Assembly: GCA_002319075.1 (NCBI GenBank)
Contig: NVQB01000001.1
Span: 2,666,001 to 2,730,000, forward strand
DNA length: 64,000 nucleotides
Reading direction: 5' to 3'
From: Sphingobacteriaceae bacterium
GTDB lineage: Bacteria; Bacteroidota; Bacteroidia; B-17B0; Aurantibacillaceae
Made by a program: the position numbers and the translations under genes. Shown here one piece after another: positions 36,367-45,066 of the stretch. The notes beneath the pieces were generated by a model. That model was given only the letters and a program-made list of their open reading frames with translations, was not told where the DNA came from and searched no databases. Position 1 is the first letter of the stretch. The number at the start of each line of letters is the position of its first letter.

Positions 36367-36430
36367 GTATTTTCAACTACCTGCGAAGCGACATGTTGCT
36401 TTGAGGCCCGGCAGTTGTGCAGCCCGTAAG

Positions 36431-37060
36431 TTAATGGTTAGCTTTATAATAAGCACAATGCTTGGCCACCACACAATCGTGGTGTTGTGGGTGTGTTGGT
36501 CTGCAGGTTTCACGTCCCAAAAAAGAAATAGCCATGCCAATTTCTCCCCAATCTTTTTCAGGAATGACTTCCATAATTTGTTTCTCTATTTTTTTTGGAT
36601 CTGTGCCGCTTGCAATTCCAATACGTGGAGCAACTCTCACTACGTGAAGATCTACAATAATTCCTTCCGCCTTTACTCCCGCGCCACGCATAATTACGTT
36701 TGCTGATTTTCTTCCAATACCGGGAAGTTCAGTCAAAGCTTCCATAGTGAGGGGAATATTTTTATCAGTTTTAACGGTATTCGCTAAAGACATGAGCCAT
36801 TTTATTTTATTTCCAAAATTTCTGACTTTTCCAATAAGTTTAACAAGGCTTGCTTCATCTGCAGCAGCAAGGCTTTTCATGTCGGGATAGACTTTAAAGA
36901 AGTCGGGAGCCAAACTGTTAATGTGTTTGTCTGAATCCTGGGCCGAGAGCACTACCATGATCACTAATTGATAAAGATTTTTGTATTCTAAGGGATGTGC
37001 TTTGCCTTTGTATTTAGCCAGCAGAGGTTTCATTGCCTCAGCCCAATCTATTTTCATCAT
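36431..37060 (-). CDS. nth: Endonuclease III
   Basis: Base-excision repair DNA glycosylase/AP lyase for oxidised pyrimidines. A 209-residue protein with helix-hairpin-helix ELPGIGRKSANVIM (catalytic K118) and catalytic D137 in IVDLHVVRV. The C-terminal iron-sulphur loop keeps the canonical spacing but reads C186-x6-H193-x2-C196-x5-C202: a histidine replaces the second cysteine. The [4Fe-4S] cluster may therefore be His-ligated or absent. Monocistronic. Confidence 0.94.
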   Translation of the reverse strand: MMKIDWAEAMKPLLAKYKGKAHPLEYKNLYQLVIMVVLSAQDSDKHINSLAPDFFKVYPDMKSLAAADEASLVKLIGKVRNFGNKIKWLMSLANTVKTDKNIPLTMEALTELPGIGRKSANVIMRGAGVKAEGIIVDLHVVRVAPRIGIASGTDPKKIEKQIMEVIPEKDWGEIGMAISFLGRETCRPTHPQHHDCVVAKHCAYYKANH

Positions 37061-37145
37061 AGGGGTTTATTTTAAAATGAAAATTACGAATTTTTCAATG
37101 GAAACTAAACTGAAATTTGATGCGATCTTAAGTCAGAAATAAATT

Positions 37146-37153
37146 ATCTTTGG
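37146..37153 (+). promoter_or_regulatory. Minus-7 box of the FKBP pair
   Basis: TATCTTTG, exact TAnnTTTG, ending 6 nt before the ATG at 37160. Confidence 0.6.
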
Positions 37154-37159
37154 AAATAA

Positions 37160-37621
37160 ATGGTACTCATGATTCGTTATTTACAATTATTTTGTTTGTT
37201 GATTTTTGCAGTGGCCTGCAAGAAGGATAAAGTAAGCCAGGCTACCAAAGACGAAAAAATAATTACCGAATATATTGCGAATAAAGGTCTGAGTGCAGTG
37301 GCAACAGGCTCAGGATTATATTATGTAATAATAAAAGAGGGCACAGGCCCGCAGCCTACCTCCTCCTCGAAAGTAAAAATAGATTACATTGGCTACCTGA
37401 CAGATGGAACTGTATTTGATCTCAGTCCGAGCGGAGGCATCACATCCGACTTAACAAAAGTTATAGAGGGTTGGAGAGAAGGTATTCCCTATTTTAAAAA
37501 AGGAACGAAAGGAATGCTGTTAATTCCTTCAGCTCTGGGATATGGAAAACAATCTCAAGGATCTATTCCGGCAAATTCAGTGTTGGTGTTTGATATTGTT
37601 TTAACAGACATAATAAATTAA
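37160..37621 (+). CDS. FKBP-type peptidyl-prolyl isomerase lipoprotein 1
   Basis: A 153-residue lipoprotein (lipobox FAVAC; start could equally be the ATG at 37169). The mature domain is FKBP: GSGLYYVIIKEGTGPQP, KIDYIGYLTDGTVFDLSP, VIEGWREGIPYFKKGTKGM, LIPSALGYG and the final strand SVLVFDIVLTDI. Conserved active-site aromatic and D/Y residues are kept. It acts as a periplasmic or outer-membrane foldase. A close paralogue follows 11 bp later, so this is a tandem duplication transcribed together. Confidence 0.9.
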   Translation: MVLMIRYLQLFCLLIFAVACKKDKVSQATKDEKIITEYIANKGLSAVATGSGLYYVIIKEGTGPQPTSSSKVKIDYIGYLTDGTVFDLSPSGGITSDLTKVIEGWREGIPYFKKGTKGMLLIPSALGYGKQSQGSIPANSVLVFDIVLTDIIN

Positions 37622-37632
37622 AAATATAAACT

Positions 37633-38091
37633 ATGTACCGGTATTTAGCTGCGGCTCTCCTTATTGTGTTTTTTACTACCTGTAAGAAAAATAAAACAAC
37701 TACAAATGTTAACCAGGCCGAAGTAGATGAGAAAATTATAACCGACTATATCGCGGCAAATAAATTAAATGCAAAAGCTACAGGCTCCGGATTATATTAT
37801 GTAATTAAAACAGAGGGAACTGGCAATCAAGCTGTTTCTTCATCTATTGTAACTGTCGACTACCGTGGTTATCTTCCAGCGGGAGGCGTGTTCGATCAAG
37901 GTTCGAATGTGACATTTCCTTTGAGTAATGTTATTAAGGGTTGGCAGGAAGGTATTCCTTATTTTAAGGCAAATGGAGGAAAGGGAATTCTTCTGATACC
38001 TTCTGCATTGGGCTACGGAAGCCAGGCACAAACGAATATTCCCGCAAATTCAGTTTTAATTTTTGATATTACCTTGTCAACGGTGAAGTAA
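37633..38091 (+). CDS. FKBP-type peptidyl-prolyl isomerase lipoprotein 2
   Basis: A 152-residue paralogue of the preceding gene with lipobox FTTC. Domain blocks GSGLYYVIKTEGTGNQA, VDYRGYLPAGGVFDQGS, VIKGWQEGIPYFKANGGKGI, LIPSALGYGSQ and ANSVLIFDITLS align with copy 1 with roughly half the residues identical by eye. Its stop codon abuts the stop of the convergent DUF2461 gene with no base between. Confidence 0.9.
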   Translation: MYRYLAAALLIVFFTTCKKNKTTTNVNQAEVDEKIITDYIAANKLNAKATGSGLYYVIKTEGTGNQAVSSSIVTVDYRGYLPAGGVFDQGSNVTFPLSNVIKGWQEGIPYFKANGGKGILLIPSALGYGSQAQTNIPANSVLIFDITLSTVK

Positions 38092-38778
38092 TTATAAGGC
38101 TTCTCCATTCATATCCATCCTCAAGGCATCACTCATATAGTCTAAAAACGGACGCATAGCTTTGTAAGTTTCATTGGCTTTCTTAAAAAAATCCGGAGCC
38201 ATTACCTCTGTATCACTAAAAGATTTTTTAAGCAAAAATTGTTTGTAGCGTAAAAGATCAATGGCAGCATCATTAGCGTCAAATCCTTTGGGAGTTGTTT
38301 TAATTTGCTCTCCTAGTAAGTTTCCAAAATGAGTGATGAATGATTTGCTTTTGAGAATTTTTCGGAAAGTTGCCGGGTCATAAGAGAACTCTTCGCGGAT
38401 GCGTTTTAAATCTGCGGGCTCGGGACCCCAAAATCCGCCGGCAACAAAAGAATTCCCGGGAGAGAGGTGAAAATAATACGACCCCCGACGAGTTTTTCCC
38501 GCGCGTTTAAATCCACCGCCCCAATGTGTATTATAAGGTGTTTTTTCTTTTGAAAAACGAACATCACGGTAAATGCGATGCAGACTTTTTTTGCCACTCG
38601 GGGTTTCAATCACATCGTGTTTATTCATTTCGAGTAGAAGCGCATCAGCAAATTTTTCAATACCAGAAAGCTCTTCCAGGTAACGTTCTTTATGAGCGTT
38701 GAACCAATCACGGGTATTGTTTTTTTTAAGGGATTTTAAAAATTCGAAAGTAGAAGGAAGGATAGTTGCTTTACTCAT
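38092..38778 (-). CDS. DUF2461 family protein
   Basis: A 228-residue cytoplasmic protein with the DUF2461 (TIGR02453) pattern: FEFLKSLKKNNTRDWFNAHKE at the start (in two parts), RIYRDVRFSKEKTPYNTHWGG (in two parts), YYFHLSPGNSFVAGGFWGPEP (in two parts) and a helical C-terminus. Its biochemical function is not known. Convergent with the FKBP pair, zero bases apart. Confidence 0.85.
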   Translation of the reverse strand: MSKATILPSTFEFLKSLKKNNTRDWFNAHKERYLEELSGIEKFADALLLEMNKHDVIETPSGKKSLHRIYRDVRFSKEKTPYNTHWGGGFKRAGKTRRGSYYFHLSPGNSFVAGGFWGPEPADLKRIREEFSYDPATFRKILKSKSFITHFGNLLGEQIKTTPKGFDANDAAIDLLRYKQFLLKKSFSDTEVMAPDFFKKANETYKAMRPFLDYMSDALRMDMNGEAL

Positions 38779-38798
38779 GGCCGTAAAGTTAAAAGAAA

Positions 38799-39305
38799 CT
38801 AAGAGAGAAGATATTTTTCCTGGAGTCTTTTCACCATTCTTGTATATATTCTTTTAGCCTGAATGGGTTTATTTTCTTCGATAGCTGCACAAGACAATTT
38901 CACTTCTGAATAGATGTAAGCGTATATAGATTTTTTGTTTTTGTCTTTTTCAATTTGCGAAACAATTTTTGGAGATGTTTCATAATACGCTTTTATAAGA
39001 TTTTTTCCATGTAAGCTGGAAGCCAGGTAGGTATCGCGGTACTGTCTTAATGTTGTTAATTCATAACCATCGTCCGCCAAATCATAGTAGCGAACGCACG
39101 CTGTAGTTAAGAAGCACATTAGGGTTTCGGGTTTTCTTTTTGGCTTCTTTTTAGTTTCAGCAGTTTTTTTAGTCGTTTTTTTTACTGACTTCTTTGTAGG
39201 AATTTTAGTTTTTGCTGTAGTCTTTTTTTTAAACGTAGCTTTCGAATTTTTCTTTGCCGCTGCTTTCTTGGCAGAGACGGCGGGTTTTTTAATGCTCTTT
39301 TTCAT
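38799..39305 (-). CDS. Lysine-rich tail fused to a CFI-box-like domain
   Basis: A 168-residue protein in two parts. Residues 1-60 are almost entirely K, A, T and P (KKAAAKK, KKTTKKT), like histone H1 or Hc1 DNA-binding tails. Residues 63-168 look like a CFI-box-CTERM domain: CFLTTAC at 64-70, LRQYRDTYL at 86-94 and YYETSP at 107-112. The CFI-box domain is usually a C-terminal module of unknown role. The combination suggests a nucleic-acid or polyanion-binding protein, but function is not known. Confidence 0.7.
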   Translation of the reverse strand: MKKSIKKPAVSAKKAAAKKNSKATFKKKTTAKTKIPTKKSVKKTTKKTAETKKKPKRKPETLMCFLTTACVRYYDLADDGYELTTLRQYRDTYLASSLHGKNLIKAYYETSPKIVSQIEKDKNKKSIYAYIYSEVKLSCAAIEENKPIQAKRIYTRMVKRLQEKYLLS

Positions 39306-39521
39306 AATTATTTAACCCTAATCGTCATTAAGATATGTTACACCAAAATACAGAAATTTTGACTAATTTTTTAAATACTTCGTCGAATTTCGAACTTCAC
39401 AAGAAGCTATGAATTCGGAATTTTTACTTACTTTTAGTAATCATCAGATAAACATTTGGCTTCAAACAAAATGTTTAGACTTAACATGTCACTATTGAAT
39501 GATAAAAGCAATTAAATCACT

Positions 39522-40067
39522 ATGAAAAAGTACTTTAGCCTCTTCTTTATCCTTGTTTGGTTTCACTCAAACGCACAAACTAATAACTCTGTCCTTGTTC
39601 CAAAACGTGTAGAAGAAAAAACGGATAAAGAACGCGCCCAGGAAAAAGCAGATGCGGAAAAGCGAAGGAAGCAACAAGAGGGTATGGCCAAATCTAAGGA
39701 AGAAGACAAGGCGGCTATGAAGGCAGACTATGAGAAGAAACAGGCTAAAAAAGCAAGGCAGGAAGAAGGGATGAGGAAAGCCAAAGAAGAAGAAAAAGCT
39801 GAGGACAAGAAAAGGGCTGAAAAAAAAGAAACGGAACGTGCTGAAGACGCAAAAAAGGAAGCCGAAAAAGAGGCTAAGAAAAAAGAAGGAATGAAAAAAG
39901 CCCATGAAGAAGATGTGGCAGAGCAAAAAAAGAAAGACGAAAAGAGAGCGGCTGAAGAGGAAGAAAAGGAAAAGAAAGAAAAAGAAGCAAGACATAAAAA
40001 AGCTTTAAAAGCACAGGAAGAGGCCGAGCCTACCCGTGTTATTCCTGCACCAATCGGACCTAAATAG
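39522..40067 (+). CDS. Secreted charged helical protein
   Basis: A 181-residue protein with a signal peptide (about 1-18, ending SNAQ) and then 140 residues of K, E and A with almost no hydrophobics, for example EEKAEDKKRAEKKE. This is typical of a single alpha helix or coiled coil. It ends in a proline-rich tail VIPAPIGPK. No family recognised. It sits 18 bp before a membrane-protein pair and may be on the same transcript. Confidence 0.65.
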   Translation: MKKYFSLFFILVWFHSNAQTNNSVLVPKRVEEKTDKERAQEKADAEKRRKQQEGMAKSKEEDKAAMKADYEKKQAKKARQEEGMRKAKEEEKAEDKKRAEKKETERAEDAKKEAEKEAKKKEGMKKAHEEDVAEQKKKDEKRAAEEEEKEKKEKEARHKKALKAQEEAEPTRVIPAPIGPK

Positions 40068-40085
40068 TAATACTATAAATTTTAT

Positions 40086-41075
40086 ATGTCCAAAACAAAG
40101 CGCGCGAAACTTTTTGAAAAAGGTCTGATCACTGAGCATCAGCACAAAGAATTAAAGGATCATGAAGCTTTGGGGATTTTTTCTCTGCAAAACGAGATAC
40201 GTATTTTCCTTTTTTTAGCGGTAATGCTTTTTACCAGCGGCGTCGGCATTTTTATTTATAAAAATATCGACAGCATTGGTCATGTTTCCATTCTTGGAAT
40301 CATCGTGCTTATAACACTCATTTGTTTTTATTACAGCTTTAAACATGCTAAAGGGTTTTCAAACGAAAAAGTAGTTTCAGAAAAGCCACTATACGATTAT
40401 CTCGTTCTGGCAGCAGATATTTTACTGGGAATTTTTATCGCCTATTTGCAATATCAATACAACGTCTTCGGAACACGTTATGGTTTAGCCACTCTTTTAC
40501 CAACAGTGCTTTATTTTTTCAGTGCTTATTACTTCGATCACAAAGGTGTTTTATCTCTGGCAATATCAGGATTGTTTGCCGCGGTGGGTTTTTCTACAAG
40601 TCCTGAAAGTATTTTAAACTTCGAATTTTCTGATGATGCTGTTCTTGGATTTTCTGTTCTGGGTATTGGTATAGCTTTGATCCTCTTGACAATTTACGCA
40701 AGCAAGGCAAATCTTAAAAGACATTTTAATCCAACCTACTTAAATTTTGCTTTTCATCTTATTTGTATTGTGAGTACTGCAAATCTTACTATACAAATTT
40801 CTTTAGAATGGTTTGTCTTTTTCATTGTAGCAACGGCTACAATTATTTATTTTATTCGAATGGCTTACCGTGAGGCTTCCGTTAATTACTTGGTTTTTTC
40901 TCTTACTTACGGATATATCATTTTCAATATAATTCTTACCAAGGTAATTTTTTTAAGAGATTTTTATGAAGTGATTATGTACTTGAGCCCCCTCTACCTG
41001 GTAGCTTCTATCTTGTTTTTTATAAAATGTCTCAAAGATTTTAAAAAGAAAACAAAAAATGCTGGCATACGATAA
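40086..41075 (+). CDS. DUF2157-like polytopic membrane protein
   Basis: A 329-residue protein with a soluble N-terminus (about 1-38: KRAKLFEKGLITEHQHKEL) and eight to ten hydrophobic segments. The N-terminal helix pair plus multi-helix layout is characteristic of DUF2157 proteins. It overlaps the next membrane-protein gene by 17 bp, so the two are co-translated and may interact. Function unknown. Confidence 0.65.
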   Translation: MSKTKRAKLFEKGLITEHQHKELKDHEALGIFSLQNEIRIFLFLAVMLFTSGVGIFIYKNIDSIGHVSILGIIVLITLICFYYSFKHAKGFSNEKVVSEKPLYDYLVLAADILLGIFIAYLQYQYNVFGTRYGLATLLPTVLYFFSAYYFDHKGVLSLAISGLFAAVGFSTSPESILNFEFSDDAVLGFSVLGIGIALILLTIYASKANLKRHFNPTYLNFAFHLICIVSTANLTIQISLEWFVFFIVATATIIYFIRMAYREASVNYLVFSLTYGYIIFNIILTKVIFLRDFYEVIMYLSPLYLVASILFFIKCLKDFKKKTKNAGIR

Positions 41076-42228
41076 AGTCTTACTCGAAAATACCGACCTG
41101 GTTACAGAGGCCTCTGCTTTGGAAAGCGCTAATTTTATTAGTAAAGAGCAGCTGCAATTTATTGAAAAACAATTGCCCTCTTATCCTGACACAAATATTC
41201 TTGTCAGGATCGGTCTTTTTATTTTAGGCTGTTTTTTATTTTCTTCCTGCAGTGGTATTGTTGCTCTGTTTACATTATCAAGCGGGAGTTTTAATTTTGG
41301 TCCAACTCTTTTAGTGTATGCGATTTTTGGTTTTATAGGATTGGAATTTATTATTCGTAAATGGAAATATTTTGGAAATGGAATGGACAATGCTTTTCTT
41401 TTTTGTTCTGAGCTTTCTCTTATAGGCTCGGTAGGATTTTTCCTTGGCGAACACGATTACCTGGCGCCTGTATTTTTATTTGCAACAGTCGTGGGTCTGG
41501 GATGTTGTTACCGGTACGTAGATCAGTTCTCTGCAGTTGTTGCCTGCGTTGGCTTTACTGCCTTTGTTGCAAGACTTTATTTTGGACTGGGAAATTCTTT
41601 GAGCGCCTTTTTACCTTTTGTACTGATGTTGTTATCTGTGGGATATTATTTTCTTTATCTGAAAATAAAAGATAAAGTCTCTGAAATATTTTTTAGATGT
41701 CTGAATGTCTTCTATGTTTTTACTCTTGTTCTTTTTTATTTCAGTTGCAATTATTTCGTTGTACGCGAATCGTCGGAGCTATTGCTTAACATGTACTTTG
41801 CGCCGGGCGAAGAAATTCCTTTTGCATATTTGTTTTATGCTTTCACAATTCTTGCGCCTTTGCTCTATATTTATTTTGGACTTAAAAGTAAAGACCGTAT
41901 TCTTTTATGGGTAGGATTTCTTTGCATGGTGGCTTCTTTATTTACCATTCGTTATTACCATAGTGTAATGCCTGTAGAAGTTGCATGCATGTTGGGCGGC
42001 TCTATACTTTTTGCCATTGCATTTTTTGCCATGCAAAAATTAAAAGGAAAGGCCAGTGGACTTACTTTTGAGCCGGATCGGTTTGCCCCGGCAGATGCCC
42101 TTGTAAACGCCGAAGTTCTGATTCTTCTGCAAAAATATGCAGTTAAGCCTGGCGCTGCGTCAGATTACTCCGGAGCAGATTTAGGAGGCGGTGAATTTGG
42201 CGGGGGCGGAAGCGGAAATAAATTTTAA
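41059..42228 (+). CDS. DUF4401-like polytopic membrane protein
   Basis: A 389-residue protein. A soluble N-terminus (about 1-48) with FISKEQLQFIEKQLPSYPD precedes about ten membrane helices. The C-terminus is glycine-rich (GGGEFGGGGSG), as in some TPM-type and DUF4401 proteins. It is the partner gene of the DUF2157-like protein upstream (17-bp overlap). Assignment to DUF4401 is by pattern and position only. Confidence 0.6.
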   Translation: MLAYDKVLLENTDLVTEASALESANFISKEQLQFIEKQLPSYPDTNILVRIGLFILGCFLFSSCSGIVALFTLSSGSFNFGPTLLVYAIFGFIGLEFIIRKWKYFGNGMDNAFLFCSELSLIGSVGFFLGEHDYLAPVFLFATVVGLGCCYRYVDQFSAVVACVGFTAFVARLYFGLGNSLSAFLPFVLMLLSVGYYFLYLKIKDKVSEIFFRCLNVFYVFTLVLFYFSCNYFVVRESSELLLNMYFAPGEEIPFAYLFYAFTILAPLLYIYFGLKSKDRILLWVGFLCMVASLFTIRYYHSVMPVEVACMLGGSILFAIAFFAMQKLKGKASGLTFEPDRFAPADALVNAEVLILLQKYAVKPGAASDYSGADLGGGEFGGGGSGNKF

Positions 42229-42231
42229 GAA

Positions 42232-42993
42232 CTAAGCGATGCCGCGTGTTTTTTTAATAGCGTCGTAAGCTTCTTGTACTTTCTGAAATTTTTCTTTAGC
42301 GCCTTTTTGATATTCTTCACCCATGTGAATAACCTTATCGGGATGATAACGGATGGCCATTTGACGGTAAGCTTTTTTAATTTCTTCTTCTGTTGCAGTA
42401 GGTTCAATTCCTAAAACATGATAATCGGAGTTTACGTCGCGGTAAAACATGTTCTTAACGCTTTCAAAATCTGTAGCGGGAACTTCTAATAAATTGGCTA
42501 TGCGTTTTAACACGCGAATTTCTTCATCTGCAACATGCCCGTCGGCTTTAGCAATGCCAAATAGATAGTGTACCAGCTGAATACGCACCTCCTCTTTTGT
42601 GCGTAAAGTAATATCCCGGCAAATTTGGTCTAACGGAATTTGTTGAGCTTCTAAAAAATGTTTTAAGATCTGTAAATGCTGTTGTGTGTATTGCGCCCCG
42701 AATTGTTGTGTTAAAAAAGATTTAATGTATTCTAATTCTACTTTTAAAGGTTTACCGTCTGCTTTCATTACGGCCGCAGAGAGGGCAATTAGCATAGTAG
42801 CAAAATCTTCATGCGATTGCGATGCGTGATTACGGTAATATTCAAAAACATCTTCAGGTTTTTCGCCACCTGGAGATTTTTTACCCGCAGTAACAAAGTT
42901 GTCGATTACTGAACCAATAAAAAAGCCAATAAAAACACCGGAAAAATTTTTTAATAATAAAAGCCCTAAAATGGCCCCAATAAATTTAAACAA
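42232..42993 (-). CDS. DjlA-like membrane J-domain co-chaperone with TerB domain
   Basis: A 253-residue protein. Order: short N-terminal glycine-zipper membrane segment (about 4-30, GAILGLLLLKNFSGVFIGFF), a TerB helical domain (about 60-180) with ALSAAVMKADGKP and GIAKADGHVADEE, and a C-terminal J domain with HPD in IRYHPDKV near 216. This is the DjlA/TerB-DnaJ architecture, a membrane-bound Hsp70 co-chaperone. Convergent with the DUF4401-like gene, 3 bp apart. Confidence 0.9.
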   Translation of the reverse strand: MFKFIGAILGLLLLKNFSGVFIGFFIGSVIDNFVTAGKKSPGGEKPEDVFEYYRNHASQSHEDFATMLIALSAAVMKADGKPLKVELEYIKSFLTQQFGAQYTQQHLQILKHFLEAQQIPLDQICRDITLRTKEEVRIQLVHYLFGIAKADGHVADEEIRVLKRIANLLEVPATDFESVKNMFYRDVNSDYHVLGIEPTATEEEIKKAYRQMAIRYHPDKVIHMGEEYQKGAKEKFQKVQEAYDAIKKTRGIA

Positions 42994-43321
42994 AGCTTAG
43001 AATTTAGAATTAGGTTGCAAATATAGCGTTTTGCAAGATTTTTGCAGAAACATAAAACGCTAATTTTGTTTAATTTAGGCAGAGGAATGCCCGGTTTAAA
43101 GCTTTAGATCAGAAGCAAATTTTAAAAAAAATGGCAGATGTTTAAGCGTTTCTATGCCAGTGAATGCAACAGTTTTACGCTATTTAACCACAAATCGTTA
43201 AGTTTTAACTTTTTTAAAATAGCGCTATTTTAAGTTCGCATTTTCAATACAGTTTAGTACATTCGTATTCCTCCTTATTTTAAGTGTTTAAAATCTCTGG
43301 AATTAGGAAACAAAATTAAGC
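42994..43321. other. AT-rich intergenic region
   Basis: About 330 bp between divergent genes. A minus-7-like TACATTCG (seven of eight to TAnnTTTG) at 43258-43265 could serve the repeat protein gene. No gene, RNA or repeat seen. Confidence 0.5.
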
Positions 43322-45052
43322 ATGAACAAATTTTTCTATTTTATTCTCAGCCTGGCTTTACCCTCAATGCTCGTTGCCCAGGCGCCTGCTTGGTTTCTAC
43401 AGTTAAGCAGCAATGTAGAACTGAGAACTCTGAAACTAAGTAATAAAGCTGAACGGGAAGAACATGGACTGGGTGGCGCGAACATTGCACTTTACCAGGG
43501 CGATAAGCTGGTGAAAACCGTAAAAAGTACAGGCAGTGGCGATTTTACCATTGATGTTCCGGCAAATGGTGATTTTGTACTGGTTGTATCTTATGGCGAC
43601 TGTAATGCAAAAAAATTCTCAGTAAATACTATGGGTGTTCCAGCTACCATTGGAACAGATAACTTCAGACCCACGTTTGGAATTGGTGGATTCTTAATGG
43701 CTAAACCACTTCCCGGTATTAATTATGGCATTCTGGCACAACCACTCGTGAAAGTAAAATGGATTGCAGACCGTAAAAAATTCGACCATGACGAAGGCTA
43801 CACAGATCAGATTTTGGATGGTCTTGGTAAGGTAGCTGAAGCAGAGAATGCGCTCATTGAAAAATTTGTAGATGCAAACAAACAGGGAGATGAGGCTTTG
43901 AAGAAAAATGATTGCCCTCTTGCTAAGACTTGTTACGAAAGAGCTTTGGCACTCATTCCCGGAGAAATTTACCCGAAGGATCAATTAGCTAAAGTAGGAT
44001 TATGTTTGAAAGGCAAAGATGACGAAGCTAAAAAACTGGCGGAAGCCGCTGCAGCAAAGGCAGCAGCGGAGAAAGCGGCCGCAGATAAGTTAGCAGCAGA
44101 AAAAGCCGCGAAAGAAAAAGCAGAGAAAGACAAATTAGCTGCAGACAAATTAGCGAAAGAAAAAGCAGCGGCAGATAAAGTTGCAGCGGACAAGGCTGCG
44201 GCAGATAAAGCCGCCGCAGATAAATTAGCGGCAGATAAGGCAGCAAAAGACAAAGAGGCTGCAGACAAATTAGCGAAAGAAAAAGCAGCGGCAGATAAAG
44301 CTGCAGCGGACAAGGCTGCGGCAGATAAAGCCGCCGCAGATAAATTAGCGGCAGATAAAGCAGCAGCGGACAAGGCTGCAGCAGATAAAGCTGCTTCAGA
44401 TAAATTGGCCGCAGACAAAGCAGCAAAAGACAAAGAGGCTGCAGACAAATTAACGAAAGATAAAGCAGCGGCAGATAAAGCTGCGTCAGATAAATTAGCG
44501 GCAGACAAGGCAGCAAAAGACAAAGAGGCGGCAGATAAATTAGCAAAAGAAAAAGCTGCCGGTGAAAAAGTATCAGCAGATAAGGCAGCGGCAGATAAAG
44601 CGGCCGCAGATAAAAGTGCTAAAGAGAAAGCGGCTGCTGATAAAACAGCCGCAGATAAAGCCAATGCAGATAAACTGGCTGCAGAGAAGGCTGCCAAAGA
44701 AAAAGAAGCTTCAGATAAAGCGGCAAAGGCAAATGCGGATAAAGAAAAAGCGGCAAAAGATAAAGAAGAAGCTGATCGTGTGGCTAGAGAGAAAGCCGCG
44801 GCAGAAAAAGCCGAAGCGGATCGGATAGCTAAAGAAAAAGCCGGCAATGCAGCTAAAGAAAAACCTGTTGAAATACAACCGGCAGAAACGAAAACTACAC
44901 CAACGCCCGAGCCTGCAACTACTACAACGAAGGAACCGTCTACCACGGAAAAGGATGGTTCGCTCATTCGAAAAAGAACCGGCGAATCAGATGAAAAACC
45001 TGGAAAACAAAAGAAAGGAAGTAGTAAGCATACTATTTACAAAAAACTTTAG
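43322..45052 (+). CDS. Secreted TolA-like Ala/Lys/Asp repeat protein
   Basis: A 576-residue protein. Signal peptide about 1-19. Residues 25-130 form a beta domain with GGANIALYQGDKLV and GSGDFTIDVPANGDFVLVVS, like a carboxypeptidase-regulatory or PEGA-type domain. A short TPR-like helix pair with CPLAKTCYERALALIPGE follows. From about 240 to 515 it is a long helix of AADKAAADKLA repeats, as in TolA. The tail has PETPEP-like spacing, then KHTIYKKL. The DNA of the repeat shows recent tandem duplication. Probably a periplasm-spanning or surface stalk. Confidence 0.8.
   Translation: MNKFFYFILSLALPSMLVAQAPAWFLQLSSNVELRTLKLSNKAEREEHGLGGANIALYQGDKLVKTVKSTGSGDFTIDVPANGDFVLVVSYGDCNAKKFSVNTMGVPATIGTDNFRPTFGIGGFLMAKPLPGINYGILAQPLVKVKWIADRKKFDHDEGYTDQILDGLGKVAEAENALIEKFVDANKQGDEALKKNDCPLAKTCYERALALIPGEIYPKDQLAKVGLCLKGKDDEAKKLAEAAAAKAAAEKAAADKLAAEKAAKEKAEKDKLAADKLAKEKAAADKVAADKAAADKAAADKLAADKAAKDKEAADKLAKEKAAADKAAADKAAADKAAADKLAADKAAADKAAADKAASDKLAADKAAKDKEAADKLTKDKAAADKAASDKLAADKAAKDKEAADKLAKEKAAGEKVSADKAAADKAAADKSAKEKAAADKTAADKANADKLAAEKAAKEKEASDKAAKANADKEKAAKDKEEADRVAREKAAAEKAEADRIAKEKAGNAAKEKPVEIQPAETKTTPTPEPATTTTKEPSTTEKDGSLIRKRTGESDEKPGKQKKGSSKHTIYKKL
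44139..44365 (+). repeat. 120-bp tandem duplication in the repeat protein
   Basis: Positions 44139-44245 and 44259-44365 agree at 105 of 107 bases with a 120-bp offset (40 codons). Further diverged copies extend to about 44560. Confidence 0.85.
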
Positions 45053-45066
45053 TCTCGTTTTATTTC

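Noticed and set aside
36285-36404. 39-residue frame inside the predicted small RNA
   Set aside because: It would have to read through the strong terminator at 36334-36366 and has no protein-like features beyond chance.
39567-39995. 142-residue Phe/Leu-rich frame opposite the charged helical protein
   Set aside because: Antisense of K/E-rich codons; no start context and obvious low complexity.
43981-44967. 328-residue open frame antisense to the repeat protein
   Set aside because: Low-complexity Ser/Ala/Leu translation produced by reading Ala-Lys-Asp codons backwards; the sense frame has a signal peptide and defined domains.
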